64,000 nucleotides of DNA from Amblyomma americanum (GCF_052857255.1 NC_135497.1:184241906-184305905), one strand, 5' to 3'. Positions 15,614 to 27,616 are shown, counted from the first letter of the stretch. The notes: a model not told the origin generated them from the sequence alone. Numbers and translations are program-made.

Positions 15614-15802
15614 ATCATGCAGAGGTGCAGCGCAAAGCAAAACAAGGACGGCATAGACACAAAAGAAACAGGACGAGCCCTCGTCCTGTTTCTTTTGTGT
15701 CTCTGTCGTCCTTGTTTTCCTTTGCGCTGCAGCCTTCATCCTATTTCTTTTGTGTCTATGTTGTCCTTGTTTCCTTTGCGCTGCACCTCTCCATGATGCC
15801 TC
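15614..15802. repeat. Three-armed foldback repeat
   Basis: Arm A (about 15614-15677) is followed directly by its inverted copy, arm B (15678-15732), and then by a second tandem copy of that inverted arm, arm C (15733-15802). Shared words are CAGGACGAG/CTCGTCCTG, AAAAGAAACAGG/CCTGTTTCTTTT and GCAGCGCAAAG/CTTTGCGCTGC. Arms A and C also share the outer GAGGTGCAGC/GCTGCACCTC and the TCATG that follows. Transcripts would fold into a strong hairpin. No coding content is evident. Confidence 0.85.
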
Positions 15803-17540
15803 ACCGACTGGCCCAAGCGAAGCTACTGATTCCTGGGGTAGTTTGCGCCAAATTTAACGAGACCGCTTTCGCATTGAGCTCTTTGTTTTCGGCACACAGA
15901 CGTTTCTTTTTTTTTCTGAGGGCTGCCTTGTATGTGCGGCATTGAGGACAAAACTCCCTAGGACGCATACCCGGGAACAAAAGCTGATAGCCCCGTTTTT
16001 AGGCAGTCGCGTACCCAACTATTCTGGACAAAAGCATTTTTCACCAGGAAAGAATTAATGAACTCAAATTCTTCATATATTGGAACATTTTACTATGAAA
16101 ATCAATATATCTACAGATCTCCCGTTCGGCAGGTTTGCAATTTTTGTTATTAATGTTTTTCCTATCCTGAAAAACGTTCTCCCTTGGTTTTTTATGGTAG
16201 TTTTAACTGCTCGACACGAGCGATGAAAAACTTTAAAATACATATTTTGCTGCGCATGGAAAGAATGATTCATTACCTTTAAAATTTTCATAACAGTACC
16301 TTACAATAATTCAATATTTAATTTTTTTCCCGAGAAAGCAGGACATGTTAAAGCCAGACTTGCGGGAGTGATCATCGGACTCCCGTGCTGCAATGTGGTG
16401 CAGTGACAGCAGATTTTCGTTGGCAGGTATGAGCCCTATAGACCTAGACCGCTTTTTTTGCGTCCTGGATACCTTTGTCTCCAATTGTACGTCTTTATGA
16501 GGGCAGGACGTTTAAACTTGTCGTGCAGAAAAAAAAAACTAATCTAAACCCTTCGCGCCGATTTCATTCAGCACGGGCAGCATCTACGAGGACGACCTGG
16601 CAATCTTCAGAGCAGTATTATATTGCTGTTTGTGTCGCAGCATTGCTGCACAGTTTTTTCTGAAGGTCTTGCTGTGGCCATTAATTCAAACGCCTTCATG
16701 ATGAAATCAATGCGCGGGGAAGTCAGGTCACAGTGTTCATGCCCTTAGCCCTGGTCATTTTTGTCGACAATGAAACAGTAGATTGAGGAATCGATGTCTT
16801 GATAACAACGCGTCTGCATCGGACAGTGGTGTAAATGTGCATATATTCTTAGCTGGTTCCAGCTGACAACATATAAGGCACCTGAACTGCAACGCAAAGC
16901 GTTCAGTCACATTTAAGCAAGAGCCTAACATAGAGCTCTTCCGGCGTTTGAGCAACGTACACAGCTTCGCTTAGGAAGTCGGAATGTTAGCGGCAGAATA
17001 AATAACATCTGTGCGATCAGTTGGCCATCGCAAACACATGCACATTCGGCTTAGTAAAGCTGCACACATTTCTCTTCGCCGCCAAAATGACAAGCCCTGG
17101 AAAACAAGCTCTCGGTCAATATTGGACTTCTAGTTTACGCCGACTGTCATCGAATTCCCATCGTGCTCGATGAGCGACAGACGAAAAAAAAACAATAATA
17201 ATATGCCCAGCAAGCTGACCGGCTTGTCGAAACACTTGGGCCGATGCGGACAGTCCGAAGAGGGCGAGTAAATCAGTCGGTCAGATCAAACTTTTTGCAG
17301 CTGTAACTCATGTTCTGTGCATTCGCACAGTGCTATTGCGCCTAGTGAGGACTCGTTTTTCGCATTGAAAGCTGGAACTGAGCTTTTCAGGAGGGTCTCA
17401 CCCAGTGCGCCGGCAGCCTCTCAACCAGGCCTGTAAGCGCATAGTGGCGGCGTGATCACGTGACGTCGTGATCCCGTCGTGAGCGGACATTGAGAAGCTG
17501 CCCAAAGCTGTAAAGGGGTGACGAAAACGTTCGGGGCCCG
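15803..17540. other. Unrecognised sequence
   Basis: About 1.7 kb, mixed to AT-rich, with no gene or repeat recognised. All frames are short. Confidence 0.3.
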
Positions 17541-17880
17541 TATTAACGCGATATAGCGTTAAGGGGGCCGTTAGGAGGAAAAAGCCGCGTTGTTGGCGCA
17601 TCGAGAAAAATCGAGATTGGTGGAGAGGTTCGTGATTGACAACCACGTGACCTCCCGCGTGTAATTCAAACACCTCACACGATCACCCAGTTCAACAGTG
17701 GTGACGTCACTACACAATTCCTCTTTGGTCTTCGGGGCCGTGATGTCATTACAGTTCATTACATAGTGCCTCTCAAGAAAGACAAGCAATTGCTCTCAAA
17801 ACCAAAGTGGGTAGGCTGGTACTCGCACCGCTTTCCCTTGGGTCGCGAGCTAGGCGCGCCGCCCCTCGACCACTGAGGAA
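17541..17880 (-). repeat. tRNA-headed SINE (family with TTAACG palindrome 3' end)
   Basis: On the minus strand the head is at 17880-17812, with an A-box-like CTCAGTGGTCGAGG and a B-box-like GGTGCGAGTACC, as in tRNA-derived SINEs. The body holds repeated GTGACGTCA/TCACGTG blocks. The 3' end has the palindrome TTAACGCTATATCGCGTTAA flanked by GGCCCC/GGGGCC. The minus-strand element at 60122-60440 has a similar layout. The B box is imperfect, so this copy is probably inactive. It is not a functional tRNA, because no cloverleaf can be completed. Confidence 0.6.
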
Positions 17881-17925
17881 CGTTAATTTCGGTTTGGTTA
17901 AAGGCAGGCCTTATATGTCTTGTGA

Positions 17926-18009
17926 CAAGCAAGCAAGCAAACAAATAAACAAACAAACAAACAAACGAAAGAACAAACGAACAAACAAAAGAATAAAAAT
18001 AAAATAAAG
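17926..18009. repeat. (CAAA)n-rich microsatellite
   Basis: Imperfect CAAG/CAAA/GAACAAA tandem that becomes A-rich towards the end. It lies just past the 5' end of the SINE and may instead be the tail of another decayed retroposon on the plus strand. Confidence 0.85.
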
Positions 18010-18785
18010 AACACAGTCCCAGTCTGCACAGAAATATTCAAACAGGACCCCAGGTCGCAGAAGGCAATATTGACGCTTTTGGGTCATATCCTTAAAGCGG
18101 ATCCTTAAGTGTTCCTACAATTTTCTTTAAGCTCTCTTTTCCCTTGTCTTTCTATTGCCTCTTTCCCATTGGTCAGACCCGGTTTTGATAATGCAGACGG
18201 CGAAACCGACATTGATTGCTGGCTATCGGGCCTGACGTCACAAGCGGCCCCTGCCTACGGGGCAAAACAAAAGAAAAAAAGCAAGCATTTAAGAAAGGCT
18301 CCTCTTCATTTTCCACGCTGCGCTGGAGAATCTGGACGAGTCGCCCAGCAGGGCCCAGAAGCGCACCCGGTGGCCTCTTAAGTTTGAAAAACGCTGTACG
18401 TACGACGTACACGCGTCACGCGTAGCTACGCATGCGTGTGTGCTGTGTTCGTGTTCGTGCGCATTCATGCGTAAGTAGTCAACTTTTATGTTTTCGAGTT
18501 CATAACAGCTTGCATAACGGGGCCTGCAAGGAGCTTGTTGCACTAAGCGTCTCGCTACATTAGCAGCTCTTCACTGTACGCATTATTTTTATTCCTACCG
18601 ATCATTAGCTCCGCATTCCTGACAACATGCGTTAAGCCCGGCACGTTGCTTTTCACTCTGCCGGCGCTCATTAAGAGCTGCCAGGCAAGTTTTGAGAAAA
18701 AAAAAAACAGCTGAAATCAACACGAGCGGGGCGTGGCATCTGCAGTAGCGAGGCAATTAGACGTCCAGCACGCGTAGCTCTGCTC
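18010..18785. other. Unrecognised sequence
   Basis: No gene recognised. Contains short ACGTACG and CGTGTTCGTG palindromic or tandem words (about 18395-18460). Confidence 0.3.
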
Positions 18786-18793
18786 ACGCAGCC

Positions 18794-18799
18794 TTATAA
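18794..18799 (+). promoter_or_regulatory. TATA-like box upstream of a candidate first exon
   Basis: TTATAA lies in a GC-rich context, about 65 bases before an ATG in good context at 18863. The distance would allow a transcription start near 18825 and a 5' UTR of about 40 nt. No initiator or downstream element is clear. Confidence 0.25.
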
Positions 18800-18862
18800 G
18801 CAGTTGAGTGCTTGCCGGAGGTTACTTGCGCTTGAACGAGCGCACAGAGATCTGAGCAAAGT

Positions 18863-18914
18863 ATGGACTTTCCTTTAAACTCAGATCACCAGATTCCGCA
18901 CTCTACTGGCTTTG
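18863..18914 (+). CDS. Candidate short first coding exon (17 codons), product unknown
   Basis: The ATG has A at -3 and G at +4 (strong Kozak context). The frame reads MDFPLNSDHQIPHSTGF and runs into G|GTGCGT at 18914/18915, a weak but usable splice donor in phase 1. Without splicing, the frame ends within a few codons. I recognise no domain, and no acceptor or second exon can be paired with it. It could equally be chance. It is recorded only because TATA box, spacing, start context and donor all fall in order. Confidence 0.15.
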
Positions 18915-19566
18915 GTGCGTAAACTCTCTTTCTATAGCGTTTTAATGTTGGCGTGTGCATCTGTACATAAAAATCTACGGGGTAGACTTCCGCGCAAGCG
19001 TCCGACGTGATTGCAAGAAAAGACTATTGCGAACGCGTTCTTCCCAAGAGTTTATAGACAGCATGGTAGAGCTGCGCCTCATTTATCTGGATCCGGGTTG
19101 CCCAGAACGCTTACGGAAAGCGCTGGTCAGGGAACTGATCTTAGTCTACTAAGCATTGCGGACGTGCTTGGGATGGGCGCGAGAGAAGCTCCACTGCTGC
19201 GGAAGCGCAGAGAGCGGACGGAACCGGCGGTGTGCATGCAAAATTGTTTCTTTCGTCCGGAAGCTATCGACCGCCACGTCTTAGGCATAGTCCAGGAGTC
19301 TCAAACGGAACTCAGTCCACTCGGCAGAAGAGGCAGAACTTGAATGAAAGTAATGAAGAAACGCGCTCTCTCATCATTTTTATGTTACTCTTACCATTTA
19401 TGCGTGTGCGGGTGTATATAGCCGTTAGGACTGAGACTTCCTGAAAGCAGATAAATAAATTGGGCCGCAAGGGATTGACATTACGCTCCTGTATTTATAG
19501 GCCGCGGTCTATGGCCGGCTGTTTTTTCCCATCCCAGCGTTAGTTCTTCCTGTTTCCCCCATCCAG
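18915..19566. other. Unrecognised sequence
   Basis: No gene or repeat recognised before the pyrimidine tract. The 110-codon plus frame at 19011-19343 has no known domain. Confidence 0.3.
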
Positions 19567-19568
19567 TC

Positions 19569-19644
<76 letters not shown>

Positions 19645-20722
19645 ACCTTCTTTCTTTCTTTCTTTCCTTCCTTTCTTTCCTTCTTTCTTTGTTTCTTTCT
19701 TCCTTTCCTTCATTCTTTCTTTCTTTCTGTCTCTCTTTCTTTCTTTCTTTCCTTCTTTCTTTCTTTCTTTCTTTCTTTCTTTCCTTCTTTGTTTCTTTCT
19801 TTCCTTCCTTTCTTTCCTTCTTTCTTTGTTTCTTTCTTCCTTTCCTTCATGCTTTCTTTCTTTCTGTCTCTCTTTCTTTCCTTCTTTCTTCCTTTCTTTC
19901 TTTCTCCCCATTTTGTTTCATGCTTTCTTTCTCGCCATCCTGTTCCTTCGTTCTTTTTCCCATCATGTTTTTCTATCTCTATCTTTCTTTCTTTCTTTCT
20001 CCCCCATCATGTTTCTTCTCTTCGTTCTTCATTTTTCTCTCTTTATTCCTTTCTTTCTTTCCTTCTTCATTTCTCTCTTTCCTTCTTTCTTTCTTTCTTT
20101 CCTTCTTTCTTTCTCCCCATCCTGTTTCACACTTTCTTTCTTCCCATCCGATTTCTTCCTTTCTATCTTTCTTTTTTTTATTTCTTTCTTTCTTTCTCCT
20201 ATCCTGTTTCTTACTTTCTCTTTCCCTCTCTTTGTTTCTCCCCATCCTGTTTCTGACTTTCTTTCTTCGCATCCTGTTTCTTACTTTCTCTCTCTCTTTC
20301 TTGATTTCTCCCCATCCTGTCTCTTTCTTCCTTTCTTTCTCTCTTTCTTTCTTTCTTTCCTTCCTTCCTTCCTTCTTTTTTCTTCCCTTTCTTCCTTCTT
20401 TCTTTCCTTCTTTCTTTTTTTCTTTCCTTCCTTCCTTCTTTCTTTCTTCGCATCCTGTTTTTTTACTTTTCCTCTCTCTTTCTTTGTTTCTCCCCGTCCT
20501 GTTTCTTTCCTCCTTTCTTCATTTCTTTCTTTCTTTCTCCCCGTCCCGTCCTGTTTCTTTTTCCCATCCTGTTTCTTACTTTCGTTCTCTCTTTCTTTCT
20601 CCCCGCCCTGTTTCTTTCTTTCTCCCATCCTGTTCCTTACTTTCGTTCTCTCTTTCTTTCTCCCCGTCCTGTTTCTTCCTTTCTACCCATCCTGTTTCTT
20701 TCTTTCTCTCCCCCATGCTGTT

Positions 20723-20813
<91 letters not shown>

Positions 20814-21257
20814 CTCCATCCAGTTTCTTTTTTTCTCCCCATCCTGTTTCTTACTTTTTCTTTCTTTCCTTCTTTATTTCTTGGCACCCTGTTTTTTACT
20901 TTCTCTGTCTCTTTGTTTCTCCCCATCATGTTCCTTTCGTTCTTTCTTAATTTCGTTCTGTCTTTCTTCCTTCCTTTATTTGTTACTTTCTTTCCTTCTT
21001 TCTTCCGTTCTTTCTTTCTTTCCCTCTCTCCAACCTGCTTCTTCCTTTCTCTCCATCCGGTTTCTTTCTTTCTCCCCATCCAGTTTTCTTCCTTTCTTCC
21101 TTCTCTCCCTCCCTCCCTCCCTCCTTCCTTCCTTCCTTCCTTCCTTCCTTCCTTCCTTCCTTCCTTCCTTCCTTCCTTCCTTCCTTCCTTCCTTCCTTCC
21201 TTCCTTCCTTCCTTCCTTCCTTCCTTCCTTCCTTCCTTCCTTCCTTCTTTCTTTCTT
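19567..21257. repeat. 1.7-kb polypyrimidine (CTTT)n/(CCTT)n complex tract
   Basis: Almost unbroken pyrimidine sequence on the plus strand. It opens with perfect CTTT units (19567-19644) and continues as CTTT/CCTT blocks, separated many times by a short spacer of the type CCCATCCTGTTTCTT with variants. It ends in a pure CCTT run (about 21123-21247). The spacer makes this a compound minisatellite rather than one expanded microsatellite. The 561-codon Phe/Ser/Leu frame across it, and the Lys/Arg/Glu frames on the other strand, are translation artefacts. Confidence 0.97.
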
Positions 21258-23478
21258 ATGGTCCGACGACTCGCAACCAATGAAAATTTGGTGCACAAAA
21301 AACTCGTCAATATGGAAGGTCTTTTAATTTTCAACGCATGTTTCATTCTTGAGGGAACAATTCATACTCCCTGAGTGTGAAATTATAAAAAAATTGCGCG
21401 TTTTAACAAGAACCTCGCTGATTATAAACTTGATCAAACATACTCTGTTCCGCTGGTAGTAAAGAAATCTGGAGGAGAATCAGTTTGCGAAAAATAAGAC
21501 AGGCAAGAAGGAGGTGGGTTGGCAAACTCGATGAAAAAAAGAGCTTAAAATGTTTAAGGGGCGCATTTATGAAAAACGAGTTTTCAGCATGGGACTTCTC
21601 GAAGGAATACTACTGTAAAGGTTGCTTTGTGGCAAGCAGTATGTATTCGTGGCGAAGCCTGCTTTCCAACACGAACCCGCTTAGGTGGCGTTACGTCGTG
21701 CCCTCACGCGCACTATCCAGAGTGCAACACGGGCGCTAACATGGTGCCCCCTGCACAAGCGAAGGGTCAGCCGAGGAAAGAGAACAGTCGATCGCCTGGC
21801 AGGTTTTCGCAGCGGGAAGCTGGCGCATACGCGGTTGCCCCCAGTTTTGTAGTTGTTGTTATATTGGGCCTTCTGCAACCGCAATTTCTCTTGGATACCT
21901 CCCGGACTCCTGCAGACGCACTTGTATGCTCCTTTTTCTCCTTCGAACACATCGTTAGCCTCATGGCGTCCCACCGGCGACTCCTCCAGTCGGAGCCCAA
22001 GGATTCCGCCTGGGTCCACATCAAGGATGACTACCGGTTCGCAACAAGAGAACAGCTGGGAAGAGCAGGAAGGAGTACAAAAGAAAAAAAAACAAGTAAA
22101 ACCAAGTGCAAGACGCCTACAAGGAGAATGAGCGGTCAGAGAGGCTGCGAGGGCGTAAATCGGGGGAGACGACGACGGCGGCGGCGTTCCCGTGCCGCAG
22201 TTCTATTTTGGGAGCCTACAGGAGAGGGTACGCGAGAGCAGCGCATTTGCCGGCGCGAGCGGGAAGGTTCAACCCTCCGTTCAGCCGCCTCGGGAGGAAG
22301 AAGGGGCCAGTTGAGGCAGGCATAAACGTGACGCGAGAGAGGCATGAAAAAACTAGCAATACAAGGGAAACACACGTAGAGACACGTCGAAAGGAGGAGA
22401 CCCCGACGACCGGCTGCCGAGGCCAAGAAGATAAAGTCAGCGCAGTGAAGAAGGAGCTGGGGTGACAAGGGCCAGGAAGGGGCTCGGGCGCTGACGCCGC
22501 TGAACCAACTTTTCTGGAAACTGGTTCTGCTTCATGGGTTTCGCTTTAAGGCCTCCTTTATTGAGGGAACGCGTCTATTTCTTTCATTGTCTTTTTTTTT
22601 CTATGCGGGGTCGCAACCCCTTAGTTTCTTCGAACACGCGCGATTCTTTAATGCGCTCCTGTTCATATTCCCCGGTTGTGATATTCCCAGCGCAGTTCGT
22701 TGACGCTCACGTCCGCGGCATGCAGTCCTTGGGACAGCATGATTTTCCTTGTTTCACGCGAGCACGTGTCTTTGCGGTCGGCTTTGTTGCACATTGCAGG
22801 TGTATAGCAGCCTGCTAGTGGCGCGCTATAAGCCATAAATAAACACTCGCTGCTTTCATTCCTTTCTTTTCTGTTCGCAGGCTTAAGGTCACGTCGCCCC
22901 AGCGGTGCGTGGCTCCACATTTTTTTACATGCTGCATTGAATTGTCTGAAGACACAAAAATGTGTCTGCAAAAACATGTAAAGTTCTTGCTTTCCCCCTG
23001 TTGCAACGCTGTCAAATAACCCAGCTTCTGCCTCTTCCTGCTCTTGCTTCCAGACGCAAGGGTCACGTCCAAACGTATAATTCCAAGTTCAAGGCCCGGT
23101 TTTTTATGCGGCGGGATTCATTCTGAGATTAATAACAGCGAGAAAAAAAAGTTAGGATGTGTTTTATTCCCGTGCCATGAAATCGTGAGATGTCCCCGTG
23201 ATTAGAAACCAGAGTTGATACCTCCCTTATCCACGCTCAAAAAACAATGTCACAGACTTTAAAGCTTTACTGCTACCTGCAACCACATTCATCGAAGTCA
23301 ATCGAGGTGCTTAAACAGTGAAACAGCCTCTTAAACCTACGTCAAATGCTGAGTGCAGTAGGAGCTCCAAAAGAAGGCTTCAAACGTGAAAATGCTTCAC
23401 GGGCTCCATATAATGTAAAAAATGCTTCTAATTCCTTACGTCCGCACTTTTTAAATACAGTATATAATTTCCTTACTT
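21258..23478. other. Unrecognised sequence, GC-rich in part
   Basis: No recognised gene. About 22130-22330 is CpG-rich with a CGACGACGGCGGCGGCG run. The 232-codon plus frame at 21627-22325 is basic and low-complexity at its end and has no known domain. A weak coding-exon possibility cannot be excluded. Confidence 0.3.
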
Positions 23479-23563
23479 TGTGTGTGCGTGCGTGCGTGCG
23501 CGCGCGTGTGTGTGTGTGTGTGTGTGTGTGCGTGCGTCCGTGCGTGCGTGCGTGCGTGCGTGC

Positions 23564-23632
<69 letters not shown>

Positions 23633-23682
23633 TGCGTGTGTGTGTGTGTGTGTGTGTGTGCGTGCGTGCGTGTGTGTGTGTG
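23479..23682. repeat. (TG)n/(CGTG)n compound microsatellite
   Basis: Alternating blocks of TG dinucleotides and CGTG tetranucleotides over 204 bases. The alternating purine-pyrimidine pattern can form Z-DNA. Open frames across it are artefacts. Confidence 0.97.
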
Positions 23683-24816
23683 AAAAAATCATGCTATGGC
23701 CACTAATTGCAATGAAATTATCCTGATATTGACTCCATGAAAGGGACTTTGTTTTCCGCGTCTGGTAGGGACATGGCGCAGAATCTCGCTCATAGAAGCC
23801 AGTTCTTGCTTTTAGGCATTTGAGCAATCTCAAGGTGTACTCAGATGCAATGGCAACCTCTACTAGTCAATTTGGTGCAGCTTTTCTTGCGGCGGAGATC
23901 GGTTTGGCGTGCTTTGGTGGTCGTTTCGGAGCAGCTAGGACAGCTGCGGAGAGGTTATTCCTAATACGCAGACAGAATTCCTACTTCGGGAATGCTAGGA
24001 GGTGATGTCAACGCTTACGGAATGGCCAGACCACGCTTGCCTGTTTTCGGGTGCGCCTTGAGACCTTGCCAGATAGCCGTGTGTTTGCTCAGTACATTGC
24101 TTATATGGCATCTTCAGTTCTAGTAGCTGTGCTTTTCTTCTGGGTAAGATAAAGTTTGAAGTTGCTCAAAGAACAGCCGCAGCACCAGTAACAAGGCGTT
24201 CGCGTTCCACGAGATGCTTATAAAAAAATGTTCCTAAACGACTTCACAAGAGGCCGAAAATCGCCGATTGCATTGACACATAGCGAACAACAGTTAGTGG
24301 AGAGGTGCGCATAAGTACACGAGTGCACATTTATTTCCGGCGTTGCGTCTTGCTCATCCATGGCTCTATGATTTAGAAAAAACTGCAAGATACAACCGCT
24401 ACGTTTCATCATGAAGCAGGGCTAAAACAAAATTTATGACGGGCGGCTGCAAAGCACAACCTCTGTAACGGGTTCCAGGGGACCACATTCTCCATGATCC
24501 CTGTCCGAGCAGGTTTGTTTCCCGCCGGCTGACTGAAGTTGGCTCGTTCTGTGCCTTATTTGCTTCATCTGAAGCTGATTCGAAGATACTCTCAAATCGG
24601 ACCGTGGGTTACGCTGTTAGATGATAACATGCGAACGCGAAGCATTTAATCGTGACAAACATTGAATTTGTTTATGCTGGTAACACAGAGCAAATTCGCG
24701 CGGGAGTTCAGAATAAACGTATTGAGTATTTAGGACTTACTGACCTTGTTATTCGATATTTTTCTTCCGTGTCCCATTAAAGTCTTCCAAGACTGGTCAG
24801 GATGCGCTGAATGGAA
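23683..24816. other. Unrecognised sequence
   Basis: No gene or repeat recognised. Confidence 0.3.
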
Positions 24817-24850
24817 CGCCTGAAGCGTAGCTCTGGCTACGCTTCAGGCG
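24817..24850. other. Perfect 15-bp inverted repeat, 4-nt loop
   Basis: CGCCTGAAGCGTAGC is followed by TCTG and then the exact reverse complement. No T-run follows it, so it is not an obvious pol III or bacterial-type terminator. It may be the centre of a decayed foldback element, though the flanks do not extend the palindrome far. Confidence 0.9.
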
Positions 24851-25984
24851 CCGTATTAATTATCCAGAACTATAGGATAATCACGGATACGCATGAACAA
24901 CGTTAACAGAACTAACACTCTCAGCTATAAACAGCAGGATACAGCGCAGCCAAAGCCCCCCGAACGCTCGCAGAAAAAGTCGACACTGCTCCAGAGGCTG
25001 ACATTTCAAACAAAGGAACAAAAACGCGTAAGACGAGTCTGTAACAGAATGGCGGACGCAATGTAATGCCCATAGCGACGTCCAAGGGAAGGTTGAAACG
25101 ATGGGAAAGCAAGCGGGAGGGCGGACGTGCTGCTTATGTTGCGCATTTTCTGCGTATAATTTTTGAGCCTTCTAATACGGGGCTGGTAACTAACTCGCTT
25201 CAACTGGTTGCCGGGGCGTCATGTCTCCCTAGTTAACGTGTGATAATGTTTTCGCCCTCTCTGTTTTTTATTTGCAATCTTACTGTTCTTTATTTTTCGC
25301 GTCCGCCCGTATGTCTGTTTCGGACTGCCCCGAGAAGATTGCGAAAGTTTCAGAAGCCAGGCACTGAGAAAGCGTTGGAGCAACGCACCACCTGCGCTTA
25401 GTGATACGCTCGTAACACGTCGCCGTCGGCTTTGTATGTGGCCGCTTTGCCGAAACAAGCCCAACAGCGCCAGGAAAATAGCGTCGAAGAGTAGGGCAGC
25501 CGTTTTTGGAAACTTTTCGCTGAGGCTTCTTGGCGAATAATGTTTTTTTGCAGGCAGCGAAATGAATAAACATGAGCCAAGACTGCACAATAAGGGGCCT
25601 CGTGTTCGTATTTCTTGCCGTACTGCGTCCGTGTGTGTGTCGAATACTGGTGCATTCCGTAAGTTAAAAAGTAAAAAAAGTAAGTAACAAGGTAAAGTTT
25701 AGATTTTTTTGCTGTGCTTGACTTCCGCTTTTTTTTCTTTAGTTGTACTACTGAGGGAATTTTGAACAGTATTCTTGAAAAAAGAAATGAACACGGCAGT
25801 GGGCCTTCGACATGGGCTGACGTTTTCTTCACAATGAGTCTCAAATGCAAGTTTATAAGCCCCTTTTTCCGTCCTGACATTTTACAGTTTAACGAACTTG
25901 CAAGTCGCTATAACACGAAGTAAAAAACTGTTATACAGCGGAAGATATGAAACATAGACATACGGACATACGGAAGTCGGCCAC
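24851..25984. other. Unrecognised sequence
   Basis: No gene or repeat recognised. The overlapping minus-strand frames at 25219-25880 have no known domain. Confidence 0.3.
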
Positions 25985-26253
25985 CGCTGCGGTGGCCGAT
26001 TAGTTGAGCATCCACCTCGCATGTGGGAGGTGCAGGATTCGATCCCCACTGCCGCCGGGCACCCACCGGTAATACATTGGGTACAATCTTTTCCCTGGTC
26101 TGGTGCTCGGCTTATTTAGGGCGAAATGCTCGGGAAATGGGTCTTTGACCCCACTTTGAGAAGTCGAAAATACCTTGTGCCATGGCGCTCTTTGGCCATA
26201 GATGCCCTTGCGCCATAAAAATCCATAATAATAATCATCATCATCACCATCAA
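25985..26253 (+). repeat. tRNA-derived SINE with (ATA)/(ATC) tail
   Basis: The head (about 25988-26055) carries an A-box-like TTAGTTGAGCAT and a B box GGATTCGATCC (26035-26045), ending in GCCGCC as a tRNA acceptor-like stem would. The body includes TGGTGCTCGGC, GGTCTTTGACCCC and CCATGGCGCTCTTTGGCC. The 3' end is TTGCGCCATAAAAATCC followed by an ATAATAATC/ATC simple tail. I know very similar sequence as an abundant repeat in ticks, but give no family name. It is a short interspersed element and not a tRNA gene. Confidence 0.8.
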
Positions 26254-27616
26254 ATTATTGGGTTCTTTTCGACATGCACACATACCACGGAAAGCTTTTA
26301 TCTATTCGAAAAACAAGAGTTCTCGCTTCGTGTACGATGAGTTCCCGAACCCGGAACCCGCCGCATACGAAGTGACTGCTCCACCTAGAAGGTGGTGGCC
26401 TAGCGGATGTGGCGTGGCTGCCCAGTTCTCTCGTTTCTTCCTAATATCTAGCCATTATGCCCTTCTCTATTTCGTTAGCATGAGTTTCTCTGTACTGAAG
26501 GAAACAAAATTCCGCCGTTTGTTGAGTTCTTGAGCAAAATAAAAGCAATTTCTCGTAGTTATTATGCACAAAAAAAAATTAAATATGATGCATGAGGGCG
26601 CATGGTTCGCTCAGGGTCACGTGAGCTGCACATGCATGTACCGAGACGCGCCGTTGTACCTTCCTTCGCGCCAGAAGTGCCGACAGGAAGGGGAAAGTCC
26701 CCTAACAAAGCAACCTCACTGTCCGTGGAAGGTGTTTCAGAAACCCACCTACGACAACCTAAGCTTAGCTCGCTGGTTGTGAATTTCCAACGGATTGGAA
26801 GAATTCGACATAGCTGCTTGCGTTAATGTTGTTTTGCGTGCGTTACGTATAAATGATTGTACTGCTCGCTAGAAATTAAGTGTATAGGCAGAATGCATCT
26901 CCATGTTGCCCCGGCTGCCGGCATTCGATGAAAAGCTGGAGATATGCATGCATGAACCAGATGACACACACTCCTGCTGGCCTAAGTTCGCCCAGAGGCC
27001 GTTCTATAGGGGATACAACCTGGGCCAGAGGGCACTGCGGACGCCAGCGAACAGCGCCCTCTCCGAGCGACTCCTCGTAATTGGTCAGGCAGGGCGACGA
27101 GCTTCGCCACTGACCTATGTGCGTCTCCCTCGCTCGCACGTGAATGAAACTAGTTTTGCGCGCACGCACACGTTCTTTCTGGCTCGCGCATCGGCGCCGT
27201 TCTGAGAGGAGCTCGCTTCGCGCACGCGATGCTCGCTCCGCTCGTGCATGGACGCCGTTTTGAGACAAGAGCGCGCCCGCTCGAGGATCTTCCTCGCTCT
27301 TTGACACTGCTGCGAAAATTTGCGCGCGCTCTTGTGCTTTAGAGCGAGAGTAGCTCGTGTGCGCGGCGTCAAGCAAACAGTCCAAAAGGGCGCTGTTTTC
27401 GTCACGCCCTAGTTTTGTGCTCAGAGCGCACAACCACGCGGTGTACGAAGTGAAAACTGAAATTAAAGCCTACCTTCGAACGAAACTGCGGCACGAATGC
27501 GTTTCGCTTTTTTTCTTCTTCGTGTCTTCAAATTGTGCTAGCTCAGCTCGATCTGCTTGCTTCCGCCGTGCGTACTGGTGACAGGTGTGTGCTAGCTACC
27601 TTTTTCTTTTCCCTTT
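26254..27616. other. Unrecognised sequence with CpG-rich part
   Basis: About 27030-27370 is rich in GCGC and in CTCGC/GCTCG words. The 185-codon minus frame (26876-27433) over it is basic and has no known domain, with competing frames on the other strand. No gene called. Confidence 0.3.

Noticed and set aside
19689..21374. 561-codon Phe/Ser/Leu open frame
   Set aside because: It lies wholly within the polypyrimidine tract. The composition follows from TTC/CTT/TCC triplets, not selection.
23479..23682. CRISPR-like or satellite array
   Set aside because: Only TG and CGTG units, with no spacers. It is a microsatellite.
26876..27433. 185-codon minus-strand frame
   Set aside because: Basic, repetitive composition from GCGC/CTCGC-rich DNA, with competing frames on the other strand and no domain.
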